This document shows, piece by piece, positions 32,572-43,262 of a stretch of DNA of 64,000 bases. Positions within the stretch are counted from its first letter, which is position 1. Every line of letters starts with the position of its first letter. The stretch lies in the NCBI GenBank assembly GCA_020284085.1, contig JACEVL010000156.1, positions 451,501 through 515,500 on the forward strand, given 5' to 3'. A model generated the notes under the pieces. That model did not search any database, was not told the origin of the DNA, and saw nothing but the letters and a program-made list of their open reading frames with translations. This stretch comes from Aporrectodea caliginosa (lineage: Eukaryota > Annelida > Clitellata > Crassiclitellata > Lumbricidae). The position numbers were made by a program, and so were the translations under genes.

Positions 32572-34505
32572 ATCAAATCAAATCATTTATTTCTGTAACC
32601 ATCAGAAGAGAAAGACGAACAATGAAAAAGTAAAGCAACGGTTTAACATGTACTGGCTACAAGGAGGCCCAGAAGGGATCATGGATCCCGCTAAATAGGG
32701 ACACCTAAACATGTAAAAAATACAGATAGGGAAAGAAAGACAGTCAATGATACTTAGAGTGGAGTAAGCCTTGGGCTCAAAAAACAAACAACAAACAAAA
32801 CCCAAAAAAATAAGACGGATCCATTAAAAATCACATTAACAAAAGAATATAAAATCTTAACTAAAATATCATTACAGACAAAATCATCTAATTTAATCAA
32901 TCAATAATTTAAATCAGTCATTTATTTATGTACCCAAAAATAAGAAGAGAACTACAACAAAAATGAAACAATAAGGCAATGATTTGATATGTAGGTCTAC
33001 TGATTACACGGGGTCCAGAAGGGATCATGGATCCCGCTAAATTACAGCCAGTCGATACTTAGATTGGAATAAGTCTTAATCGAACAAAAACATAAGAAGA
33101 GTCCATTAAATGACATTAACAAAAGAATATACAATCTTAACTAAAATAGCAGTACAGACAAATACAACTAAGTTACGTCAATTAATTCATTAACTAAGAG
33201 GGAGCGTAGCTTTTTTTTGAATATCAAGAGATTAGGTGAAGAACGAATAGCTAGAGGGATATTATTCCACACGAAGGTACCAGTAAATTTGATAGAGAAT
33301 AAACGAGTATTAGTGTGAGCATAGTCACGACGATAGGAATTCGAACCTCTCGTGTTGTAAGAATGGATGCTGGAAGTACGACAAAAGAAGCCTTTGAATA
33401 CCAGTGGTAACAAGTCATGATCATAGCGATACATAAATTCCCCGATTTGAGCGATCCTTATCTGTTCAACCCTTAATAATCCAAACTCAGAAAATAGTTG
33501 CTTAGTGTGAGAACCATATGGAACACCTGCTAAGAAACGGACAGCGCGTTTTTGCTGGATAGTTAAGCTATGGGGCCGAGATTTGTAAGTTGAGGCCCAT
33601 ACCATATTGCAGTAAGAAAGGTAGGGGTAAATGAGTGAGTAGTATAGAGTAGTACGAGTGTAAGATGGTAGCAGATAAGAAATACAAGATAAAATTCCAA
33701 TATTCTTAGCAATTTTTGATGAAATATTTCTTATATGCTCATTCCATGTTAAATTTTGGTCTACATAAACACCCAAGAATTTAGTTGATTCAACTTGAGT
33801 AATAGGAACACCATCAATGTACAAATTAGGGCACTCAGAGGGATAGCTTTTTCTATGAGATTTGAAGAGACTGTAGTTTGTTTTATCAATATTGAGCTTT
33901 ATCAATAGCTTGTTAGCACAAAACCAGTCTGCAACAAGGGTTAACTCAGAATTCACAATTTGAAATAACGTGTCCAATGAACCGTGAGAATAAAAGATAT
34001 TGGTATCGTCAGCAAACAAAATATTGCATGCTATTCTCAAAATAGCTAGCGAACCAGTTAAGTTGAGTACCTCGTATACCATAAACACTTAGTTTCTTTA
34101 GTAAAATACTATGATCCACAATATCAAACGCCTTGGCTAGGTCAAGCAAAACTCCCAGAGAGTATGCATTATTCTCAATTGCATTATAAATCTTATCTTG
34201 CATACTCAATAGGGGCATGAAAGTGGAGTGTCCAGATTGGAAACCATGTTGAGATGGGAATAGGATATTAGCTTTTGTAATAAAATTACTAAGACGTTCA
34301 TACATTAATTTTTCAAAAAGTTAGAAAATAAGGGGAGAACAGAGATGGTTAGATACTTCATCTTTCCCTCCTTTCTTAAAGACTGGGACAACTTTTGCAA
34401 TTTTTAAGGCTTGGGGTACATTGCCTGAAGTAAATGAGCAATTAATTATTTTAGCCAATGGCTTAGCAATACTAGCCAAAGTAGGAATTGCAATATAGGG
34501 ATCAA
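32572..34505 (-). mobile_element. CR1/Rex-like LINE with deleted RT core and duplicated 3' UTR
   Basis: On the minus strand from ~34505: ASIAKPLAKIINCSF..., KVVPVFKKGGKDE, SQHGFQSGHSTFMPLLSMQD, LLDLAKAFDIVDHS (motif A). A deletion then joins WFASYFENS to CNILFADDTNIF (catalytic FADD), losing the GVPQG block. A long intact tail (33168-34088) has STKFLGVYVDQNLTW, IYPYLSYCNMVWASTY, YNTRGSNSYR and IFKKKLRSLL. The 3' UTR is present twice (32580-32900, 32915-33165). The end abuts an (AAATC)n array at 32567-32590. Confidence 0.88.
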
Positions 34506-35275
34506 TATGATCCGAAATAGGAAATTAAAAAAACAAAAACAAAGAACAAAAAAAACAACTGTTCATTTTGAAAAAAGTTTGGTTTTGTGCACCTCTGTTT
34601 GTGATCGAGGAAATTCTCGGCGGTTGATGTCGCGACTAGAGACACGGCGACACCGACCTTCTCGAGCCTACACCGTGGTTCTGCAATGGTTACACCTCAC
34701 CACGCAGGTGTGGCGTATTAAAAGCATTCTTGCAACTAATGTAGCCCGAGCGACCTCTTGCAGAGCACGTACTACTTAACACAAGCGCTTAATAAAAACA
34801 GAGTCGATAGTAGGCTACATGATGTACATCGACTGGTTGCGCGGATTTGTTAAACCGGGCGACATCCGAGTCTAAGTGTCTTTAATCACTTCGTTTGCTT
34901 TCTTGTTTTCATATGCGTCGGGTTTTTGGCAACGGCTCTCAGGCATGTTGGCTAGCCATGAATCATCGATGTTGCTTTTGGTATTATGTCGCTTCCACTT
35001 AGGCCTAGCTGTAGCTTACATTAAACAGATCAACACAAACCGAATCTGTAGTTCCTAGGTCGAACCTCGTTCTATATGTATTTTCGTAATAAGATTTCTA
35101 AGCTCTTTGGCATTTAAAGGACTTAAGCCTAAAATTTTAAATTCCATTAATTGTTTGTTTGACTTAGGCCTATGTACGTTATTTTTGTATATTTTCAAAT
35201 TCTCGGTCACGTCAATTTCTCTTATTTATAAATCTGTATTTTTAGCCTACAGTCCTACACTGTTTTTACACTGTT
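34506..35275. other. No gene recognised
   Basis: A-rich start (34525-34560) then mixed sequence. Frames of 60-90 codons lack recognisable motifs. Confidence 0.4.
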
Positions 35276-35336
35276 TTTATCTGTCTGTCTGTCTGTCTGT
35301 CCGTCCGTCCGTCCGTCCATCCGTCCGTCTGTCTGT
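35276..35336 (+). repeat. (CTGT)n(CCGT)n microsatellite
   Basis: Tetranucleotide run CTGTCTGTCTGT passing to CCGTCCGTCCGT and back. A further (GGCT)6 lies at ~35587-35612. Confidence 0.92.
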
Positions 35337-35612
35337 CCCAGCATTCACTGTTTCTCTGTCGCTGTGTCTGTCACCTAGCTTGTCTCTGTAAGTATAAGTC
35401 TATCTGTCTCTCTTACTCTGGACTGGACACTGAAATTGTTTAGTAACTGTTACTTTTAGTATTTTCTGTAACTTCACCATAAAGACAACGGTAGACACAA
35501 TGACTGTTTGTCTGTTTCCTGTAAGTTGGTCGAAGGTGTCAAATGATAAGCAAACCGATAACAAGACATTGCCTGAGGTAGCCTATGGCTGGCTGGCTGG
35601 CTGGCTGGCTTG

Positions 35613-36360
35613 TCGGTCTTGATTAAGTCCTTATTGATTACAGGGTCGAGTAGGCCAAATGCACAGGTTTCAAGCCTAGAGAGTGAGAAAGGCAGACATA
35701 CAGAAAGATAGAAATATTAACAGACACAATCACGCATAAGAAGATAGACATAGACAAAGGTAAAAGAACAGGCAAGCATGCAGACATGAATGCATATAGA
35801 CAGACGTACAACCAGACGCAGAGAATCACAGGAGACCAACATAATTATGGTTCTGAATAGATATCCCGCTGATGTCAACAGCTCTAAGCCGTTTGCTCCC
35901 TCCATCTTGCTGCCCGTGTGCGTCAGTCTCAGTCTCTGCCCTTCTGGTTTCTGTCTCACCCAACTGGAAATGCAGTGGTGCAATGCTATGCATTATAAGA
36001 CCTGGCTGTGTCAAAGGATTATCTTCTCTCCAACAAATTCCAGCTCTTGTATTCCCTGCGCTGTCAATGACAGTTTAATTCGGTAAATTTTTAGTGGCGT
36101 GTTAGTCGATTTGAAGTGGATTTTTACAGTATTTTGTTCAATGTTTTCACGTTATTTTGCAGATGAAATACGCCGACAGTAGTTAATATCACTTCCGAGA
36201 AACCGAGAATTAATTAAGACGACACTCAACGCATTCGTCAATCCTTATTCTTGTCCTTTTCGTCATCGTCCTTTTTCATTTCTTCATCGTTACATCGTCA
36301 TCGTCTTGGTTTAAGTTCCTTCAACGGATGCACCAGTGGTCAATCGTCTACATGTAAGCA
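35613..36360. other. Possible upstream region of the 36.4-kb exon
   Basis: Contains degenerate AGACATAGACA runs (35690-35820) and CGTCATCGTCC runs (36255-36305). No TATA box or initiator can be assigned. Confidence 0.35.
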
Positions 36361-36426
36361 GTTGAATGCGATACTTTTGCGCCAGAGGTAAAGCACTATT
36401 GCAGCAGAGCGTGGACGTGTGCGAGA

Positions 36427-36763
36427 ATGGAAAAGGGTCCACATTCCTGGACAAGTACGTTTCTCAGTTGTCGCAGCGGCGGCGAGTTGCTGCAGCGCCC
36501 GTTTGTCTACTTCGTTTGGTTTTCGTTTCTTGTTGTGCTATCCGCGGGTCTCGTCCAGCCTTGTAACGAACAAGACGGATTCGTAACGATCGTCCAGATG
36601 GTGTTGCGCTCGAAGGTGCTGATCTTCGGTAAGGTGCTCCGGGTGTACCCCGATCGGCGATACGACTATGGAAAAGGCTCAGAAGTCTACACAGCGGAGT
36701 TGGAGGTCTTCTGTGTGCTCAAGGGACCACGAACGAACCGAATCGTCAATATAACTGAAGCCG
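36427..36763 (+). CDS. First coding exon of a secreted protein (CCDC3-like?)
   Basis: The only convincing host-gene exon. From Met at 36427 the frame has a hydrophobic signal-peptide core (FVYFVWFSFLVVLSAGL, residues ~26-42) followed by Cys. A mature domain then reads FVTIVQMVLRSKVLIFGKVL, YPDRRYDYGKGSEVYTAELE, VFCVLKG and IVNITEAG. Alternation of hydrophobic and polar residues suggests beta strands. From memory it resembles the N-terminal domain of CCDC3-type secreted proteins; an NtA/TIMP-like fold is an alternative. The exon ends at 36763 before a consensus donor GTGAGT at 36764-36769. No second exon is recognisable, and the presumed intron receives the 4-kb Merlin element. The true start could be slightly different. 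Confidence 0.6.
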
Positions 36764-36769
36764 GTGAGT
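36764..36769 (+). promoter_or_regulatory. 5' splice donor GTGAGT
   Basis: The strong donor GCCG|GTGAGT falls exactly where the coding signal ends. The frame otherwise stops at 36769-36771 (TGA). Confidence 0.6.
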
Positions 36770-37574
36770 GACGACATAATTATGAGACTAGCATTTCCCT
36801 TGTGTACATGTATTCGTGGTGTATGTATGTATCCATCAGCAGCTTTGGTAGGTTCATAAACGCTGCTGTATAAGTGTAGGCCTATGCATGTAGATACAGT
36901 CATGCCTACGTGAATATGTTGAAGATATTCAACAGATATATACCATGTGTGGTAAACGTGTAGTTTAGCGTCGTAAATTATTTGCCAATTGTAGCATTAT
37001 TATTTTTCATTAATCCAACTTCTACTTTGGCGAGAATCCTTTTAATCGATCCATTATGCAAGAATTCGTTTAATCAGTCCATGCACTGCGCTGAACATTT
37101 ACATGTTAGGCCTATGACAATTAAACAATTCACAAGAACACATTTAAATGACAGAAGACATAAATCTTAACTACTAACAGAACAGACAGCCTGCAATACA
37201 TGGCGCTAAAATCTATAGCAGCCTACAAAGCATGTCCGCCCTGCATTGGCCAACTGCGTGGCGGGCGTGATTAGAGTCTTGTGTAGACTCACACTTTGGC
37301 ACTAATCAGCCTAGTTCAATGGGTTCTGATCAGCTAACAAGGATAGCGCTCGAAGATGTGTAGTAAAATGTCAAGCGATCACACTTTGACACTAATAAGC
37401 CTAGTTCAATGGAAGAAGAGTTTAGGACTAATGACGCTAATAACGTTAGTTAATAACATTAGTATTACTATTATGCTATCTAACAGTTCTAACTATATAG
37501 CGCCAATGACACTATATAGTAACGACACTAACAAGGTTAGTTGTAGACGCACCGGTTCAGACTATTTAAGCAGC

Positions 37575-37883
37575 TGTAGAGACCCAAAGAATGCAGTTTT
37601 AAAACCTGAAGCTTTGTTTAACACCTATGACTATAACATGATCCTGTTCGAGTTGAACGCGATTTGTACGGATGACTCGAGTGTCTTAAAATTTCTGCAA
37701 GACAAAAAAATACTACATACCGTAGCGAGGTTTACTGCGACGCGTGTGCGCTACAGTATTCATTAGTTAAGCAATCAGCGAAACTGGCTGGTTATATCTG
37801 GCGGTGCCGCAAATGTAAAACTAAGCAATCGGTCATGAAGGACAGCTTCATGGAAGGAGCGAGAATTTCACCAAAGAAGTTTT
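37575..37883 (+). pseudogene. Merlin transposase, N-terminal part
   Basis: The frame reads LKPEALFNTYDYNMILFELN, ICTDDSSVLKFLQDKKILHT. A frameshift near 37720 follows, then VYCDACALQYSLVKQSAKLA and GYIWRCRKCKTKQSVMKDSF. The CDAC...CRKC pair is the four-Cys zinc ribbon found at the N-terminus of Merlin/IS1016-type transposases. It ends at RISPKKF, where the MITE at 37884 splits codons for KKF-LYILFYW. Confidence 0.8.
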
Positions 37884-38377
37884 GGTAATCCTGGCACTGG
37901 CTGTCCCAAATTATTCAATGAAAGAAATCAACAGAGGCCGCCGCTTTCTTATAGTTTCGCTAAAACGTGCTATATATTCTCACGAATCCAGCTTCTAACT
38001 ACTGAAAACATTATTTTCATCCAGCTTCTATTGAATAGAAAGTTAGTTTCATCCATGCAACCAGCTTGGTATCCAGCTTGTATTTACGGAAGAAATTATT
38101 TTAATCAATCCAGCTTCTATTTCAACACAGGAATGTTTTCATCAATCCCACTTCCATTTAGGGAAAGAGTTTTTTTTCATCAATCCAGCTTCGATTTAGC
38201 GATAAAGTTTTTCATCAATCCAGCTTCCATTTAGCGATAAAGTTTTTCATCAATCCAGCTTCCATTTAGCGATAAAGTTTTTTCATCAATCCAGCTTCCA
38301 TTTTAAAGTGACAATATCAAATAACTTTGTCGACTTCTTTCATTGAATAATTTGGGACCGCCAGTGCCAGGATTACC
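37884..38377. mobile_element. Merlin MITE 'D', 494 bp, inside the transposase gene
   Basis: Inverted ends start GGTAATCCTGGCACTGGC and continue through CAAATTATTCAATGAAAGAA (near 50 bp, a few mismatches). Flanks GAAGTTTT (37876-37883) and AAAGTTTT (38378-38385) agree at 7 of 8. Removing the element plus one flank restores the transposase reading. The interior (minus orientation) is the ordered GAAGCTGGATTGATG array. Three near-identical 36-bp units at ~38195-38305 show recent local expansion. Confidence 0.88.
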
Positions 38378-38996
38378 AAAGTTTTTGTACATTTTATTCT
38401 ATTGGTCGACGAAAATTCCGCTGCAAGCAACAATGCAACATCTGGACATTGGGACTCATACGGGAGTCGACTACTACCAGTACATGCGTGACATCTGTTC
38501 GTGGAAGTTGCTGCAGAATCCTGTCCAGCTGGGAGGTCCACAGAAGGAAGTACAGATCGATGAATCCCTTTTGGTTAAAGCCAAATACTTTCGTGGACGA
38601 GGCCTTCGGAATCGGGACTCATGGAATTTCGGCGCCTACGATGAGGAGGCTAAAACTGGCTACATCACCTTTGTATCGAAACGGGATGCGGCTACACTGC
38701 TGTCCATTATAGAAAGGGTTGTGGCCTTTGGATCAGTCGTAACATTTGACGAGTGGGCAGCGTACAGAGGCATCCCTAACTTGGCCGGGAATTACACTCA
38801 TCGCACTGTAAACCACAGCAGAAACTTCGTGGATCCTATTTCTGCTGCCCACACAAACCACGTAGAAAATTATTGGAAACGGGCGAAGTCCATCTTCAAA
38901 CGGATGAACGGCACACAGAAAAACATGATTCCCAGCTACGTGGATGAATTCGTGTGGCGTGAGCGATCGGACAAACTCATAAGTTATGTTTTCTGA
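38378..38996 (+). pseudogene. Merlin transposase, catalytic part
   Basis: Open to 38996; the first 12 residues of the 217-residue frame (from 38343) come from the MITE end. The DDE domain of the IS1016/ISXO2-like fold shows KEVQIDESLLVKAKYFRGRG (first Asp at frame residue 73), VVTFDEWAAYRGIP (second Asp at 136) and AAHTNHVENYWKRAK (Glu at 175). A basic tail, FKRMNGTQKN...YVDEFVWRER, follows. All three catalytic residues are present and there is no internal stop, so the copy died by the frameshift and the MITE insertion. Confidence 0.9.
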
Positions 38997-39293
38997 ACAT
39001 TCTGCAACAAATCTCGGAGCGCCAGACTCTAGGCCTAAGTTAAGTGACTTTAAGATTTTCTTAAAACATATAACATGAACAATTCGGCTGTAAATTTTGC
39101 TTAAAACCTTTCACTTTGTTAATGTTTTTTTATATAATTTTCATTAAAGTAATCTTGTCTGATTTCGTGTTGGGAACTTCGGTCACTGAGGTGTAGAGGG
39201 CGCATTACTGTTGCGGTGATACCTGCGGTGATACCTCTTAGTATATATAGTCACTTTGACTATAAAGTATGCATCAGAAAATTGAGGCCCCTA

Positions 39294-39457
39294 CAGGGTT
39301 GCCAGGTCGTCGCGAAAAGCGCGAGTTGGGCTACTTTTCAATTCGCTCGCGACTGAAAATTTCGTCCTCGCGACCTCGCGATATTTGGGCTACTTTTGAA
39401 TTGTCCCGCGGTCGCGATGGCGACACTATGAATTCTCATAAATTGACCGCATTAGGC
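39294..39457 (-). mobile_element. Older hAT-like copy, left piece
   Basis: Starts CAGGGTTGCCAGGTCGTCGCG and is the inverted copy of 39755-39921. The same older copy resumes at ~39930-39995 (CTATTCTTGTGTGGTGTTG...). It was therefore split by insertion of a sister element in the opposite orientation. Confidence 0.75.
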
Positions 39458-39465
39458 TATTAGTT

Positions 39466-39921
39466 CAGGGTTGCCAGATTTCGGAAGTGCTTGGTCGCGA
39501 AATCACGTCAAAAAGTAGCCCAAAAGTCGCGAGCTGAACAGTTGAATGAAAACATTAATAAATTTTTCCTAGGTACGTCAATATACATACTTTATTGGAT
39601 TCGCCACGACACGTGATGAATACACTGACGTAAAATTTTAGATGGCTGACTGCTTCGTACTTACCACAGACTAGTCCGTAGTCTGCACAGCATGTATTTA
39701 TTACTAACTGAGCAACACCACATAAGAATTATAGTAGCTAGTAAAATTGCCCTGGTAGCCTAATGCGATCAATTTATGAGAATTCATAATGTCGCCGTGG
39801 CGATCGCGGGACAATTCAAAAGTAGCCCAAATATCGCGAGGTCGCGAGGACGAAATTTTCAGTCGCGAACGCATTGAAAAGTAGCCCAATTCGCGCTTTT
39901 CGCGACGACCTGGCAACCCTG
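39466..39921. mobile_element. hAT-like element, 456 bp, inserted in its own older copy
   Basis: Tips CAGGGTTGCCAGATTTCGG and, reversed, CAGGGTTGCCAGGTCGTCG. Perfect 8-bp flanks TATTAGTT lie at 39458-39465 and 39922-39929. The right half matches the surrounding sequence on both sides in inverted orientation. No coding. Confidence 0.88.
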
Positions 39922-40095
39922 TATTAGTTCACTGTTACTAACTACTATTCTTGTGTGGTGTTGCCGAGTTAGTAATAAATACATGCTCTACGGAGTATAC
40001 GGTATAGACACTTAACAATCTGCTATGTAAATGTTGAGTGTAGGACATTTCCCCCTGGACATTCCCCCCTGGACATTTCCCCCAGGACATTTCCC

Positions 40096-40469
40096 GGTAC
40101 TTGTCGGTTTTACGACCCCCAAAACTTCTTCATATCGTCACTTTAAAATGGAAGCTGGATTGATGAAAAAATTGTTTCCCGATATGGAAGTGGGATTGAT
40201 GAAAACATTCCTGTGTTTAAACAGAAGCTGGATTGATAGAAATAATTTTTCCCGAAAATAGAAGCTGGATGGATGAAACTAAGTTTTCGATTGAATATAT
40301 CCTGTATTTTAGCGTATTTTATTATTTATCTTGTCTGCCTGCGTAAATGGAAGTTGGATTGATGAAAATAATTCTTTGCGTAAATATATTAGTTGGATTG
40401 ATGGATATGAGGAATTTAAAATCACGTAATATATGAAGAATTTTGGGGGTCGTAAAACCGACAAGTACC
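40096..40469. mobile_element. Merlin MITE 'C', 374 bp
   Basis: Inverted ends start GGTACTTGTCGGTTTTACGA and continue to ~40 bp with one indel. Perfect 8-bp flanks CATTTCCC lie at 40088-40095 and 40470-40477. The left inner edge is TCACTTTAAAATGGAAGCTG. The inner array repeats the unit order of the MITEs at 37884 and 46192. Nested in the 4-kb Merlin element. Confidence 0.92.
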
Positions 40470-40649
40470 CATTTCCCCCCATAAGCCCCTAAATTGAAAT
40501 AAGTCTGCTTCTTTAATATATGCACCCATTCTTTCGCGCTCGTTTGATAAACGAAGGTAAGGCCTAGGTAGGCCTATTGAAAGAAGGGATTGGAAGGTAG
40601 CCTGGTAAACTTGCGCTTTAGGGGTCCCGATTTTGAAGATTTTCTAACC

Positions 40650-40722
40650 CTGACCCTAACCCTGACCCTAACCGACCCTCACGACGCTTAACCTGACCCT
40701 AACCGACCCTCACGACGCCATT
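40650..40722 (+). repeat. CCCTAA-like and GACCCTCACGACG repeats
   Basis: AACCCTGACCCTAACC runs with two copies of CTAACCGACCCTCACGACG. The telomere-like hexamer is imperfect and short, so this is an interstitial simple repeat. Confidence 0.7.
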
Positions 40723-40734
40723 ATAATACTCCCC

Positions 40735-40925
40735 TCTATTTAAGCAGGAATTAGTTTCATCAAAACAACTTTTATTTAATTGAGAATTATTTTCCATTAA
40801 TCCCGTTTCTATTTAAACAAGATTCTATTCAGCAGGCCAACTTCTATTTAATGAACAATTATTTTCATCAATCCGACTTCTATTAAATTTAGCAACAATT
40901 CGTTTCATCAATCCAACTTGTTTAC
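40735..40925 (-). repeat. Subterminal Merlin array (right side)
   Basis: Five or six degenerate ~38-bp units reading, on the minus strand, (A/G)AAGTTGGATTGATGAAAA followed by AATTNTT...TTAAAT. They lie just inside the right TIR of the 4-kb Merlin element. Confidence 0.75.
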
Positions 40926-40998
40926 GATCAACGCTGAAACCCATGCAATAACGGATAATTTACGACGCTAAACTACACGTTTAGCCTAACCCATGTGT

Positions 40999-41335
40999 AT
41001 GCATGTAGAATATACATAGCCATGTTCCGAGCCTTCGATACAAAGATTTTGGTAAAATGCGTCGATTTTGTAAATGGATTCCTGCATTCTGACTGCTCGA
41101 CTGACATGGACGCCATTTTTTCACTGTTAACCATGTGCTCAGGAAGACATGCAATCTTTCTTAGAACTGCTGTAAGTTAACCTACAAATGCTTCATAGCT
41201 CGTCCTTCCAGCTTCTTCATTACAGCTGTGATAGTGATTGCCAGCTACTATTATCTAGACTCGGTAAAGCTTTAGTATTTCTGGTACTGTCTTAAAATAT
41301 TTAGCTACTTACCTCTTGAATCAGTCTGCAGTAGA
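40999..41335. other. No gene recognised
   Basis: Resumes the sequence interrupted by the Merlin element; no supported frame. Confidence 0.35.
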
Positions 41336-41523
41336 GAGATGTGATATATGAGCAATGAGACCTTCAAGAAGAGCATCTGGTGTGAACTTCAACCAAACAG
41401 GTGTAAGATGCTGGTGGGAGTTTGCTACGGGTAGAAGATGCTATCGAAGAAGCTGATCGAGGGATGTGCAAACCACTGGAAATGGCTAATAAGGAAGCGT
41501 CCCTCATTATGGGAGACTTCAAC
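41336..41523 (+). mobile_element. CR1-like LINE, endonuclease part
   Basis: Frames give SNETFKKSIWCELQPN, KMLVGVCYG and EANKEASLIMGDFNH. GDFN is the APE-endonuclease box. The sequence breaks at ACTTCAAC, where a 1.73-kb hAT-type element is inserted, and resumes at 43255. Confidence 0.75.
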
Positions 41524-43254
41524 CATAGGCACCGACTCCACAGGGGCAACAGGGACTTTTGCCCCAGTACTCACCAATGTTCTGGGGCGAGAGTATAGTT
41601 TCGCCCCAGTACTTTTTTGGCCATTGAAAATATAAAAAATTCAAAATGCTTAATGAAACTTATTTATTTTTAGTTACCGGTAATTAAAGAACAAGGGGTT
41701 CCTCTGTGGCCTCCATATTCATAAAAATGCCAAACCGAAAGCCACCTGCAGAGAATCCGTTAAATAGGCTTATAGAAAACGCTGTCAGGCTCGGGTTTAA
41801 CTGCAGACAGCATTAGAAATTTGATAGGCATGCATACCAGAGACTCTTAGAAAATGACAGGCCGAATGTGTGGTAGTGTGATGATGGACATGTCCAAACC
41901 TCAGCTGTTGGGTAGATATCGAGGGTGAATCATTGACTGTGCATGCGTTTGTATGGGGATGACTCGGTTGCACGTTGGAACTGTTAGCCTACATCCTGAG
42001 TGTGAGACACTTCGCTCAACCTAGGGTCAATTAAGAGTCATGCCAATCTTGCATGGAATGTCAATTCTGTCTGTCTCTCTAACCCCTCCGGCCCTCCATG
42101 CATACATACGTTAAAATAAAGAGAACAGCAATACTTATGGAAGCACAGTTGAACGCAGACATATCGGAAAATTGGGTAGCGCGAAAACGGATCGGTAAGC
42201 CACTGTCTGAAAACTTGGTGTTTATAAGTGTTAACAAATCTTTCAGATTTGAATTGTTGATTGTTACAGCCTTAAAGGCTGTAACTTACAATATTGTCAT
42301 TGCAATGGATAAGTTTGTTGTGAAACGTTTGCGCTGAGACATACCGCAACAAGAGACTGTGCCGCCGCTGCGCCGGTAAAACGGTCACATCTCACTGAGG
42401 CGGCTGTAGCGGCCTCTGCTACTAGTGGTACTGCTTACACAGTGCCTGAAAGCGATGAACGTGCGGCCCAAAATACATTTGCCATGAAGTTGAAGTAAGA
42501 CTGTAACTAAAGTCCGTCTTACTGGCAAACTTGATGGGTGTGTCTGCAGCCTAACATGAGATTTGTTAGTGAAAGTAGTTAGTAAGTTTACTAGTTAGTA
42601 GTTACAGAAACGTTAATTTTTTTCGTAAGTAGGCTTAATACTCGTAGTTGTTGTGTGCTTGTCTTTGTGAAGAGGAAACACTGTTGCATAGTATTACAGT
42701 TAGTCCAGTTGAAAGGGCTTGAGGAAAGGGAAGACAGGGTATGATATCGCCTATGGAAAGTGGCGCCTTTCGGTTATAGCCTCGTTTGTTCGTATAGTAG
42801 GCCTAAATCCGAAAATTCAGGCGAGTAAATCAATGGCTTAGCAATAAAAAGCATAGCCTATATCTCACCTGATCAATTCAATTAGAAATAAACGAGGCCA
42901 TAATGGTCGTTATATAAAAACGTGTGGGCTGTAGGCCCTACATTTAGTACCAGTAATCAAAAACCAGTATGGGAAATGGGAATTGTAAAAAAAAATGGGG
43001 GGGATGTAGACTTTACTATGGGATCCTAAGAAAGACTATGGGGTTGAACCCCCACCAACACCCCCCTGTCAAAAACTGAGAACGAATGGACAGTCGCCCA
43101 ACATTGGTTAGTTGCCGTTTAATGACAATGTCCGATTATTAGCGTCGCCCTCCTCCTTTATCCTGCTTAGGACAGGCACTGCCAGATTACGATCACAGGA
43201 TCATGGGAACGAAATTCTTACCCCAGTACCTTTTAGTAAAAGTCGGCGCCTATG
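41524..43254. mobile_element. hAT-type element, 1.73 kb, 8-bp TSD
   Basis: Tips CATAGGCACCGACTCC and, reversed, CATAGGCGCCGACTTTTAC. Perfect flanks ACTTCAAC lie at 41516-41523 and 43255-43262. The target is the GDFN codons of a LINE endonuclease. Inside, TTTTGCCCCAGTAC and GGGGCGAGAGTA-type repeats lie near the left end. No transposase motif was found. Confidence 0.92.
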
Positions 43255-43262
43255 ACTTCAAC

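Larger units (their letters stand above)
36951..40990 (+). mobile_element. Merlin transposon, ~4.0 kb
   Basis: Perfect 28-bp inverted repeats at 36954-36981 and 40956-40983 (AAACGTGTAGTTTAGCGTCG...). Direct repeats CCATGTGT lie at 36943-36950 and 40991-40998, which would put the ends at GGTAAACGTG and its imperfect mirror. Merlin makes 8-9-bp duplications and its ends start with GG. It encodes a Merlin/IS1016-type transposase (broken) and has degenerate subterminal arrays of the GAAGCTGGATTGATG unit (37010-37085 and 40735-40925). Younger insertions inside are at 37884, 39294/39466 and 40096. It lies in the likely first intron of the 36.4-kb gene. Confidence 0.85.

Noticed and set aside
40650..40722. 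Interstitial telomere from CCCTAA-like words
   Set aside because: Too short and imperfect, and mixed with an unrelated GACCCTCACGACG repeat.
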